Of a stretch of 59,645 nt of DNA, positions 32,644 through 39,725 are shown piece by piece. Under the pieces are notes generated by a model. That model had not been told where the DNA came from, did not search any database, and saw only the letters and a program-made list of their open reading frames with translations. Every line of letters starts with the position of its first letter. Within the stretch, counting starts at the first letter, position 1. Origin of the DNA: Acetoanaerobium noterae (lineage in GTDB: Bacteria; Bacillota; Clostridia; Peptostreptococcales; Filifactoraceae); the NCBI RefSeq assembly GCF_900168025.1, contig NZ_FUYN01000002.1, forward strand, positions 87,872-147,516. The letters run 5' to 3'. Position numbers and translations under genes: made by a program.

Positions 32644-33272
32644 ATACTCCTATTGAACCTAAATATAGCTATGGATTAATAGGAGAGACTCATGTTTTAA
32701 AAATAAAGCCAGAAGATTTAAAAATAGTATTAAAAAATAAAGCTATTAAAGATATTGCTGAAAGTACTGCAATCAATGGTACATTTTTTTGGGATGGAAA
32801 GCCAAACGGAATTTTAATTAATGAAGGCAAAGTTTTAGGCGATCAAGCTAGTCATGTATGGAGAGGATACCCTCAGTCGGTGATTTACATGACAAAGCAA
32901 GGCGAGGTTAAAATTAAAAGAATTAATCTAGCAGCAGAGATAATATTAGAATCTCAGTGGGCAATAGGTGGACTTGGAATTGTTACTCCGTATGGATATA
33001 GTCCTATTAGCGAAGGATTTAGTGGTGTATATAGCGATGTGCTGAGGACTACTAATAAGACCTTTATGGGTTATAAAAAAGATGAAAACCTTATATATCT
33101 ATGCATAAGACCAAACTCAAGTCACGATAGAATAATTGACTCAGTGAATAATCTTAAGTTAGATTTTGCTATATCTCTAGATGGGGGTGGAAGCAGCTCT
33201 CTAAAGATTAATGATAAGGTTATAGTTTCAGGCGATGGAAGAAAAGTCAATAACTATATAACTATAAAATAG
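31900..33272 (+). CDS. Amidase-phosphodiester glycosidase fusion by -1 frameshift (long endolysin)
   Basis: A -1 shift on A-AAA-AAG (32634-32640) would skip the stop at 32641 and continue from 32640 for about 210 residues to 33272, making a 457-residue fusion. The added part begins VDTPIEPKYSYGLIGETHVL and contains INGTFFWDGKPNG, GLGIVTPYGYSP and SLDGGGSSSL: the NAGPA/phosphodiester glycosidase domain. Six bases after the slippery site CTCCTATT pairs perfectly with AATAGGAG (32678-32685). The C-terminal domain has no start of its own with a ribosome site. A simple one-base indel mutation is the alternative. Confidence 0.7.
32479..32643 (+). CDS. Possible internal product: endolysin C-terminal module
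   Basis: In-frame ATG at codon 194 of the endolysin lies 5 bp after AAGGAGG, as good as any site in the window. It would give a 54-residue protein (or about 264 residues if the ribosome also shifts frame). Clostridial endolysins such as CD27L and CTP1L are known to make C-terminal fragments from internal starts that join the full enzyme; the same is inferred here. Confidence 0.5.
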   Translation: MGVEQWKVDNLKYLHDNKMVDQFDGWLKKIDDNMPAWAVFSILANMHKVLTEKK

Positions 33273-33275
33273 CAG

Positions 33276-33310
33276 TAAACCCTTGCAAACGCAGGGGTTT
33301 ATTTTTTTTT
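33276..33310 (+). terminator. Terminator after the lysis genes
   Basis: TAAACCC TTGC pairs with GCA GGGGTTTA around a short AAAC loop, followed by nine T. Ends the late operon. Confidence 0.9.
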
Positions 33311-33340
33311 GGAAAAAATTAATTTATTTTTAAAATAGTG

Positions 33341-33370
33341 TTGACTTATTATACTATCGATAGTATAATA
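33341..33370 (+). promoter_or_regulatory. Post-lysis operon promoter covered by a 24-bp perfect palindrome
   Basis: TTGACT (33341-33346), 17 bp, TATAAT (33364-33369) is near-consensus. A perfect 24-bp palindrome (33347-33370), with centre TACTATCGATAGTA, fills the spacer and the -10. A dimeric repressor bound here would block the promoter. It does not resemble the CI-like operators or the 20-bp palindrome at 29858, so another regulator, phage or host, is implied. Confidence 0.85.
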
Positions 33371-33424
33371 TAATTATAGAAGGTTAACAAAACCTCCTAA
33401 ATAAAACCAAAGGGGATATGAAAA

Positions 33425-33661
33425 ATGCTAAAAATTAAAATGAATGGACAAGCTCAAGTAATCGAAGACAGAATGGTTAAAGATTTTGGAAAAGATGAAA
33501 GTGGAAAAGAGTATTCAGTAACATTTAAAGTTTTCGAAGATTTTGATCTAGACACTAATCCAGACTTATCAGATGCAGCAGATTGGAATTCTCCAGTAGA
33601 AGTTTGGGATACAGAAGAACAAGAAGAAGTTGAAACAAAAACAGTAGAACTAGAATACTAA
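33425..33661 (+). CDS. Post-lysis operon gene 1: small acidic protein
   Basis: A 78-residue very acidic protein; the last 50 residues hold about 20 Asp/Glu (FEDFDLDTNPDLSDAADWNS, then VWDTEEQEEVETKT). It starts behind AAAGGGGATAT, downstream of the consensus promoter. DNA mimicry or binding to a basic partner is possible, as in several anti-restriction and anti-CRISPR proteins, but no motif proves it. Confidence 0.7.
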   Translation: MLKIKMNGQAQVIEDRMVKDFGKDESGKEYSVTFKVFEDFDLDTNPDLSDAADWNSPVEVWDTEEQEEVETKTVELEY

Positions 33662-33667
33662 AATAAA

Positions 33668-33696
33668 AGGTTGGCGGTAAACCTAAAAACCGCCAA
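33668..33696 (+). promoter_or_regulatory. H-type pseudoknot A in the post-lysis operon
   Basis: Stem 1 AGGT/ACCT (33668-33671 with 33681-33684) interlocks with stem 2 GGCGGT/ACCGCC (33673-33678 with 33689-33694), with A-rich loops. It ends 11 bp before the ATGGAGG ribosome site of gene 2. Pseudoknot B shows compensatory changes, which supports real base pairing. Confidence 0.55.
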
Positions 33697-33719
33697 AATA
33701 AAAACATGGAGGAATTAAA

Positions 33720-33920
33720 ATGATGAACTTAAAACAGAAGTATAATGAGTGGAGATTAATAGCTAATGGATTTATAGAAGAAGAAGGACAAAAAGCATAT
33801 GATTGTGGAGAACCTTCAGTTCAAGAAAATTTTAGCGAATTTGTTGGCAGAGAAGTGAATTATGAAGAAATGCTAGAATTAGAAAAAGAGTGGGAAGAAG
33901 AAAACAACTGGGAAAAATAA
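33720..33920 (+). CDS. Post-lysis operon gene 2: small acidic helical protein
   Basis: A 66-residue acidic, tryptophan-containing protein (QKYNEWRLIANGFIEEEGQK, ending LEKEWEEENNWEK). TGGAGGAA lies 5-6 bp before the ATG. No known domain. Its message is preceded by pseudoknot A, which may control translation. Confidence 0.65.
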   Translation: MMNLKQKYNEWRLIANGFIEEEGQKAYDCGEPSVQENFSEFVGREVNYEEMLELEKEWEEENNWEK

Positions 33921-33925
33921 TCTTA

Positions 33926-33955
33926 AAAGGTTTACGGTAATCCTTTAAAACCGTA
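33926..33955 (+). promoter_or_regulatory. H-type pseudoknot B in the post-lysis operon
   Basis: Stem 1 AAAGG/CCTTT (33926-33930 with 33942-33946) interlocks with stem 2 TACGGT/ACCGTA (33933-33938 with 33950-33955). Same layout as pseudoknot A, at the same distance from a GGGGG ribosome site, with paired changes in both stems (GG:CC to TA:TA in stem 2). Confidence 0.55.
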
Positions 33956-33976
33956 TATAAAATGGGGGTAAACATT

Positions 33977-34261
33977 ATGGAAAATAACTTAGATTGGTTC
34001 AATTTTAATTTAATGGTACCTGACTATGATCCAGATGATGAAGGAGATAATATGGAAACTAAGGCTCAAACTGAAGCAAATAAAAAGTGGCAAGAAAAAA
34101 ATAGAGAACATGCTAGATATTTAAGAAATAGAAGTACTGCAAGGAATTTTATAAAAAAGCAGGCTAAGATTGAAGATATTGAAGAATTAGAAGAACTTAT
34201 AAAAGCAAGAAAGAATGAATTATGTGAAATTAATTTAGATGATATTAAACATGAAAAGTGA
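33977..34261 (+). CDS. Post-lysis operon gene 3: charged helical protein
   Basis: A 94-residue protein. The N-terminus is aromatic and acidic (NNLDWFNFNLMVPDYDPDDE); the rest is a highly charged helix (NKKWQEKNREHARYLRNRST, then IEDIEELEELIKARKNEL). I chose the ATG at 33977, 7 bp after GGGGGT; an in-frame ATG at 33962 has no room for a ribosome site. Unknown function; last gene before the att repeat. Confidence 0.65.
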   Translation: MENNLDWFNFNLMVPDYDPDDEGDNMETKAQTEANKKWQEKNREHARYLRNRSTARNFIKKQAKIEDIEELEELIKARKNELCEINLDDIKHEK

Positions 34262-34282
34262 TATAATAATGATAAAGACAAT

Positions 34283-34326
34283 ACCCCTTCAGCCGATTAT
34301 GGCCAGGCATGACCTGATGAAGGGGT
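34283..34326 (+). ncRNA. Three-way-junction RNA structure after the post-lysis operon
   Basis: CCCCTTCA (34284-34291) pairs with TGAAGGGG (34318-34325), enclosing GCC/GGC (34292-34294 with 34301-34303) and CAGG/CCTG (34304-34307 with 34313-34316). All pairs are perfect. There is only a weak T-run (TTCTTTATT) afterwards, so it may be a terminator or a stable 3' end element. Confidence 0.5.
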
Positions 34327-34387
34327 TCTTTATTAAAAATAATTGCAATCTTAATTTAAAATGATATAATATATTGAAATAATGAAT

Positions 34388-34482
34388 CACCACTTAAGCA
34401 GTATATAAGCAGTATTGTTATACAGGATAGAGGTGTATCAGTGGTTGTGTCTTATAGTCTGATAATCCCCCTCTCTCCGCCA
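34388..34482. repeat. Right copy of 95-bp prophage attachment repeat (attR)
   Basis: Identical to positions 1-95. Ends with the tRNA-Ser-like AATCCCCCTCTCTCCGCCA, after which the two flanks differ. The tandem TAAGCAGTA units are at 34394-34415. The sequence to the right is host DNA. Confidence 0.85.
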
Positions 34483-34497
34483 TTATCTAAAGTAGAC

Positions 34498-34534
34498 ACC
34501 TTGTATTACAGTTACTGTAATGCAAGGTTTTTTT
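34498..34534 (+). terminator. Host-side terminator next to attR
   Basis: CCTTGTATTACAG pairs with CTGTAATGCAAGG (one wobble) around a 3-base loop, followed by seven T. Probably the native terminator of the RNA gene at the attachment site. A second 9-bp hairpin, AAACTTACT/AGTAAGTTT, follows at 34535-34562. Confidence 0.8.
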
Positions 34535-34646
34535 AAACTTACTTTCCAAAATTAGTAAGTTTAATTTACTGTAAGTAGGTTGGTTTTAAAATACTATTAT
34601 TTGTGTGTAATACTAAGCTGCTTTTAAATGTAACATGGAGGAATTT

Positions 34647-36338
34647 ATGAGAATTTTGCATATAGCAAATAACCCCAACCTTTCAACTCAAATAAAAACT
34701 GCGATAAGAGATAGATATAATGGCTACGAGACAGTGACCTTTGATGAACTAAAAAACCACGAGAAGAATATAGATTACTACAGACTAATAATCATAGAAG
34801 CAGATTGCACATCTCAGGAGCAATGCGAGATAGTGCTAAATAAAATTCTAGAGGCAAAGAAATATCTAGTAAATACCATTATCATATCCCATGGTATGAG
34901 TGTAGCTATGAAAGAGCACCTATATGACAATGGAGTTATGGCGATTATAGATAGGGATAAAATAGACCTGAAGCGCTTTAGAAGATATATCAGCAGTATA
35001 GAGTCGGAAACTCAGACCATAGGTAGTCTTAAAAACATGAAAATAGCAGTAGTGGATGACAGTAGATTCTCCTTGCAGGTATTGCAGGATTTTTTCGATA
35101 AAAGTGGGATTCATACTGTAGACTACTACAATGATTCTGAAAAATTCTTAAACTCAGATTTAAAATACGACCTTTATGTGATAGATTTGGTTATGCCTGT
35201 TTACGATGGAGAGGATGTAATTCACAGAATCAGAGAGCAAAATAACGACGGCATCATAATCCTAGTGACTCAGTATGGAGATGTAAGAGCTATTTCTCAC
35301 TGCCTGAGCATCGGAGCAGATGATTTTATACTAAAACCACTCGACTTTAAACTATTTATGCTCAGACTAAGCTCATGCATCAAAAACTACAAGGTGAAAA
35401 AGAAAAATATAAATAAGACAAATAAGCTCTACCAAAGAGCAACGAGAGACTCTCTAACAGGAGCTTACAACCGCTCGTATTTAAAGGAAAAATTTTCAAA
35501 GGAATTTCTTAAAGGCTGTAAAAATGGAGAAACCTTTTCTGTGATTTTATTCGATTTGGATTTTTTCAAGCAAATAAATGATGAGTATGGCCACCAAAAA
35601 GGAGATTTAGTGCTAAAAGGTACTGCTGATTTGGTTTCAAAGCTCATACGAAAAACAGATGTCCTTTGCAGATGGGGAGGAGAAGAGTTTTTGGTTCTGC
35701 TGCCAGGAGCGCATATTGAGGAAGCTACTATAGTTGCAGAAAAAATCAGAAGAGAAGTAGAATCTCTAAGAGTTAAAGGCGTGAAGAAGATTACCTCTAG
35801 CTTTGGAGTTACGCAGTGCCAGAAGGAAGACACTGAAGATAGCTTGTTTAAACGTGTCGATAACTCTCTCTACCTAGCCAAGCTTACAGGAAGAAATAAG
35901 GTAGTTTACGATGAGGAAGTATATATAGCAAAAGGAGGAATTCCAGTAAATATAGACTGGGGGCCTTTCTTTAGAAGTGGAAATCCTCAGATAGATAAAG
36001 AGCATGAAGAGCTTATAAGCATATCAAACGATATAATTTCAAATTGCTTTATTGAAGATAATCTTGAAGAAATTCTAGTTATGTTTAAACGACTGCTAGA
36101 TCATGTATCTCTGCATTTTGAAAATGAAGAAGCCATACTTTTAGAGCATAGCTATGAAGAGTATGAGCAGCATAAAAAGATTCACAATGACTTAGTAATA
36201 AAAGCTAAAAATATGTATGATGCTTTAGAAAAAGGCCTTATTTCTCCTATAGCAGTCGTAAAATATGTAGTCCAAGACGTAGTAGTAGGCCATATCATAA
36301 AGAGCGATTTTGACTTCTTTGAGCTATTTAATAAATAA
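34647..36338 (+). CDS. REC-REC-GGDEF-hemerythrin signalling protein
   Basis: A 563-residue cytoplasmic protein. Residues 1-125 form a degenerate receiver-like domain, about 135-255 a true receiver (VVDDSRF, LYVIDLVMP with the phosphoacceptor Asp, and a later conserved Lys in DDFILKPL), about 265-425 a diguanylate cyclase with intact GGEEF, and about 440-563 a bacteriohemerythrin (HEELI, HFENEE, HKKIH, GHIIKSD) that binds a di-iron centre sensing O2 or redox. It should make c-di-GMP in response to phosphorylation and oxygen. ATG 34647 follows TGGAGGA; an upstream ATG at 34635 overlaps that site. Confidence 0.9.
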   Translation: MRILHIANNPNLSTQIKTAIRDRYNGYETVTFDELKNHEKNIDYYRLIIIEADCTSQEQCEIVLNKILEAKKYLVNTIIISHGMSVAMKEHLYDNGVMAIIDRDKIDLKRFRRYISSIESETQTIGSLKNMKIAVVDDSRFSLQVLQDFFDKSGIHTVDYYNDSEKFLNSDLKYDLYVIDLVMPVYDGEDVIHRIREQNNDGIIILVTQYGDVRAISHCLSIGADDFILKPLDFKLFMLRLSSCIKNYKVKKKNINKTNKLYQRATRDSLTGAYNRSYLKEKFSKEFLKGCKNGETFSVILFDLDFFKQINDEYGHQKGDLVLKGTADLVSKLIRKTDVLCRWGGEEFLVLLPGAHIEEATIVAEKIRREVESLRVKGVKKITSSFGVTQCQKEDTEDSLFKRVDNSLYLAKLTGRNKVVYDEEVYIAKGGIPVNIDWGPFFRSGNPQIDKEHEELISISNDIISNCFIEDNLEEILVMFKRLLDHVSLHFENEEAILLEHSYEEYEQHKKIHNDLVIKAKNMYDALEKGLISPIAVVKYVVQDVVVGHIIKSDFDFFELFNK

Positions 36339-36360
36339 ATAATTCTATAAATGAAATAAT

Positions 36361-36404
36361 AAAAACCATATGGATGAGTTTATAGCTAATTCTATATGGT
36401 TTTT
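36361..36404 (+). terminator. Terminator
   Basis: AAAACCATAT pairs with ATATGGTTTT over 10 bp around a 22-base loop, followed by T-rich sequence. Confidence 0.8.
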
Positions 36405-36459
36405 GTCGATTTTTAACAAAATTACTTAAAAATTATAAGGAGTTGAAGAGGGAAAATAT

Positions 36460-37164
36460 ATGGAGAAAAATATTAATATTTTAATTTGTGATGATAATCC
36501 AGCTATTCATGATACCATTGGCGCTTATTTGAAACTAGAAGGAATGGAATATTTTTCAGCATTTGATGGTATAGAAGCTCTAGAAATTTTTAAAAAGGAA
36601 CAACCAGATTTTGTGATTTTGGATATAATGATGCCCAAAATGTTTGGTACACAAGTGTGCAAGGAAATAAGGAAAATAAGTGATGTTCCAATACTTATGC
36701 TAACAGCCAAGGGCGAAGAAATTGATAGAATTGTAGGACTTGAAATTGGAGCAGATGATTATGTAATAAAACCTTTTTCTCCAAGAGAAGTGGTGACAAG
36801 AGTTAAGGCTATTTTAAGAAGGTATCAATCTGATAGCAAAAAAATTGAGGAAAATAAAAAAATCATTAAAGTAGATAATTTGATTGTAGATTTAGATAAA
36901 TATTTAATTGAGGTGGATAAATGCAAGATAGAAGCTACGCCTAAAGAAATTGAAATTTTGTACTTACTTGTAAGCAATATAGGAAAGGTATACACAAGAG
37001 AACAGATTTTGTCAAGCATATGGGGATATGATTATTTTGGAGATACAAGAGCAGTAGATACCCATATAAAAAGGCTTAGAAAAAAATTACCTGAAATTGG
37101 AACACGCTGGGAAATTAAGTCTATCTACGGAGTGGGTTACAAATTTGAGGTGCAAAATGAATAG
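36460..37164 (+). CDS. OmpR/PhoB-family response regulator
   Basis: A 234-residue regulator. The receiver has acidic residues in LICDDN (about 8-13), the phosphoacceptor Asp in VILDIMMPK (about 50-55) and Lys in DYVIKPFSP. The C-terminal winged helix (about 140-230) ends DTHIKRLRKKL and GYKFEV. It overlaps the kinase gene by 8 bp and the pair should form a two-component system; the stimulus is unknown. Confidence 0.95.
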   Translation: MEKNINILICDDNPAIHDTIGAYLKLEGMEYFSAFDGIEALEIFKKEQPDFVILDIMMPKMFGTQVCKEIRKISDVPILMLTAKGEEIDRIVGLEIGADDYVIKPFSPREVVTRVKAILRRYQSDSKKIEENKKIIKVDNLIVDLDKYLIEVDKCKIEATPKEIEILYLLVSNIGKVYTREQILSSIWGYDYFGDTRAVDTHIKRLRKKLPEIGTRWEIKSIYGVGYKFEVQNE

Positions 37165-38593
37165 AAGCTTGTTTAAAAGACTATTTTTGAATATAAGTAT
37201 AATTTTAGTTCTAGTATTTGTATCATCTTTATTTATAGGGAGGATTGTAATAGAAAAATATTATATTGAAATAAAAGTAGATGAACTTAAACCTGAGTTA
37301 CAAAAAATTATAAGTGAAATCAATGCTAAAGGAAAAACAAATACTGATTTGAATAAAATGCCTTTTATTATAAAAGCGTATGATATTTATAAAAATGATA
37401 TGAATGTTTTTGAAAAACCATTTACAATCATTGACAATCATGATGAAAAACATGAGCCATATATTGAAGAAAATATAAGAATATCTATTGAACCGTTTAT
37501 GAATGAAGTTTTCATGGGGAAAGAGGTAAAAAAAATAACTAGCCTAAATGCAATTGAAGGGACATCTATTGTTTTAGGTATGCCTATTAAAAAGGGAGAT
37601 CATATAATTGGAGGAGTGTTTTTACTAAAGCCAGTTAGCGACTTTGCTTCTGCAATTAGGGGATTTAATATGGTCTTTTTAATTATGAGTACATTGGTTC
37701 TAAATATAATACTTGTTTTACTTTATATTTCAATAAAACCTTTGATAATTCCGTTAAAGAGCATGGTGTTTAGCGCTAAAGAAATGTCTGAAGGAAAGTA
37801 CGATGTCAGAATAAAAGAAAAGGGTTATGGTGAGGTTGAGGAATTAGCAGAAAGCTTTAATATACTAGCTGTAAATTTAGAAGAATCCTCTAAGCTAGCA
37901 AAAGGGTTAGAAAAAACTAGAAGAGACTATGTTGCGAATATATCGCATGAACTAAGAACGCCATTATCTTCGCTAAGAGCAATGAGCGAAACCTTAGTAG
38001 ATGGATTAATTAAAGAAGATAACGAAAAACAAAGGTATTATCAAATTATGCTTGCCGAATCAATTAGACTACAAAGATTAATAGATGATATGTTAGAACT
38101 TTCTAGACTTCAGTCTGGAAATCTATATATAGAAAAAAGTGTAGTAGATACCTCTCTTTTGATAAATACTGTACATGAAAAATTTTATACCGTTGCGGAC
38201 GACTTATCTATAAGTCTTGAATTGACAGATGAAATTCAAACTCTACCTGGATCTTATACAAGCAAGGAGAGAGTAGAACAAGTATTGGTGATTCTACTAG
38301 ATAATGCATTTAAATTCACTAATGAAAATGGAAAAGTTATTATTTCTGGACATATAGAAAATGATAAGATTGTAATTGGAGTTGAAGATACTGGAAAAGG
38401 TATTAGTGAAGAAGATCTTCCTTATATCTTCGAAAGATTTTATAAAGCAGATAAATCAAGAACAACACAAGGAACAGGATTAGGACTTGCTATTGCAAAG
38501 CAAATAATAGAAGAATTAAATGAGAGAATATGGGTTGAATCTCATAGAGGAAAAGGTACTAGGTTTAGTTTTACGATGGAAATTACTAAATAA
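37157..38593 (+). CDS. Membrane sensor histidine kinase
   Basis: A 478-residue kinase. Two membrane spans (about 8-30 and 178-200) flank an extracytoplasmic sensor of about 150 residues; then HAMP (about 200-255), HisKA with the phospho-His in NISHELRTPLSSL (about 268), and HATPase with DNAFKFTNENGKVI, VEDTGKGI and GTGLGLAI. The ATG at 37157 follows GAGGTGCAAA inside the regulator gene. It phosphorylates the upstream response regulator. Confidence 0.95.
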   Translation: MNRSLFKRLFLNISIILVLVFVSSLFIGRIVIEKYYIEIKVDELKPELQKIISEINAKGKTNTDLNKMPFIIKAYDIYKNDMNVFEKPFTIIDNHDEKHEPYIEENIRISIEPFMNEVFMGKEVKKITSLNAIEGTSIVLGMPIKKGDHIIGGVFLLKPVSDFASAIRGFNMVFLIMSTLVLNIILVLLYISIKPLIIPLKSMVFSAKEMSEGKYDVRIKEKGYGEVEELAESFNILAVNLEESSKLAKGLEKTRRDYVANISHELRTPLSSLRAMSETLVDGLIKEDNEKQRYYQIMLAESIRLQRLIDDMLELSRLQSGNLYIEKSVVDTSLLINTVHEKFYTVADDLSISLELTDEIQTLPGSYTSKERVEQVLVILLDNAFKFTNENGKVIISGHIENDKIVIGVEDTGKGISEEDLPYIFERFYKADKSRTTQGTGLGLAIAKQIIEELNERIWVESHRGKGTRFSFTMEITK

Positions 38594-38684
38594 TTTACAT
38601 TTTAGCTCAAATTACTGCCATTTTTTTGCCACAATTTTACTTTAAACTTAAACTATAAAAACAAAAAAAATGGAGGTATTCTAA

Positions 38685-39635
38685 ATGAAGAAATTAACTG
38701 TTTTGACTTTAGCTTTAGTACTTGCTAGTTTTAGTTTTGTAGGCTGTACAAAACCTGAAGGCGGAGGATTAGGAGGCAGTTCTTTAGACACATCAAAATA
38801 TACAAATAAATATGTAGATATTGCTTATGCAGACAAATCTCAAACCCAAAAGCTAGATATATACTTACCTAATGAAGGAGAAGGTCCTTTTCCTGTAATT
38901 GTTGCAATACATGGTGGAGCTTTTAAAATGGGTAGCAAAACTGGAGGAGATTTAACTTCTATGTTTGAATCTTTAAATAGAGGATATGCAGTAGTTGCTG
39001 TTGACTACAGACTTTCTGGGGAAGCAATATTTCCGGCAGCAGTAAATGACATAAAAGCTTCAATACGATTTATAAGACAAAATGCATCAGATTACAATCT
39101 AAATCCTGATAAGATTGCTCTATGGGGAGACTCAGCAGGTGGAAACCTAGCATCAATAGCTGGAACTACAGGAGGAACGGACGAGCTTTATGATCCCTCA
39201 TTGGGATATGAAAATATTTCAGACGATGTGACTGCAGTTGTTGACTGGTTTGGACCTATTAACTTTTTAGAGATGGACAGTCAATTCGAAGAATCCGGAA
39301 TAACTCCAAAGTTTGGTAAAACAAGCAGTGATTCTTCTCCCGAATCAGCCTATATTGGGAATTTAATAACAAATGCAAAGGATATTGTTGCAAAGTCCAA
39401 TCCAGAAACATATATTTCAAAAGATGATCCGGCATTCTTAATAGAGCATGGAACTAAAGATGCAAATGTCCCAGTACAACAATCAATAAATTTTGCACAA
39501 AAACTCCAATCGGTTTTAGGTAATGAAAAAGTAGAACTAATCCTTCTTGAAGGAGCTTCACACGGAGGAGTACAATTTGAAGATAATAGTAATTTAGATA
39601 AAGTATTTGAATTTTTAGATAAACACATGAAATAA
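38685..39635 (+). CDS. Lipoprotein alpha/beta hydrolase (esterase)
   Basis: A 316-residue exported lipoprotein. Signal peptide ends FVGC (lipobox, Cys about 21). The oxyanion motif HGGAFKMGS (about 79), nucleophile GDSAGG (Ser about 153), Asp in HGTKDANV (about 265) and His in GASHGG (about 294) make the catalytic set of the BD-FAE / carboxylesterase type. Acts on unknown esters at the cell surface. TGGAGG precedes the start. It lies downstream of the two-component system and may be its target. Confidence 0.9.
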   Translation: MKKLTVLTLALVLASFSFVGCTKPEGGGLGGSSLDTSKYTNKYVDIAYADKSQTQKLDIYLPNEGEGPFPVIVAIHGGAFKMGSKTGGDLTSMFESLNRGYAVVAVDYRLSGEAIFPAAVNDIKASIRFIRQNASDYNLNPDKIALWGDSAGGNLASIAGTTGGTDELYDPSLGYENISDDVTAVVDWFGPINFLEMDSQFEESGITPKFGKTSSDSSPESAYIGNLITNAKDIVAKSNPETYISKDDPAFLIEHGTKDANVPVQQSINFAQKLQSVLGNEKVELILLEGASHGGVQFEDNSNLDKVFEFLDKHMK

Positions 39636-39663
39636 GTAAATAAAAAAACCTACCAAATCAAAT

Positions 39664-39709
39664 AAAAAGCCATATAGATAAGTGTGATAACTAATCTAAT
39701 GGTTTTTTT
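39664..39709 (+). terminator. Terminator
   Basis: AAAGCCAT-ATAGAT pairs with ATCTA-ATGGTT around a 14-base loop, followed by seven T. It resembles the hairpin at 36361-36404 in sequence. Confidence 0.7.
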
Positions 39710-39725
39710 GTTTGGAGGTAATATT

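Noticed and set aside
32880-33272. Independent 130-residue gene after the endolysin
   Set aside because: The domain begins about 240 bp earlier in the same frame, which joins the endolysin at the slippery site.
34310-34326. CTGATGA within the three-way junction, resembling a hammerhead ribozyme core
   Set aside because: The following GAAA and stem II are missing, and these bases are paired in the better three-way-junction fold.
39684-39725. Upstream ATG start for the NlpC/P60 protein
   Set aside because: It lies inside a terminator hairpin and has no ribosome site, while ATG 39726 has GGAGGT at the right distance.
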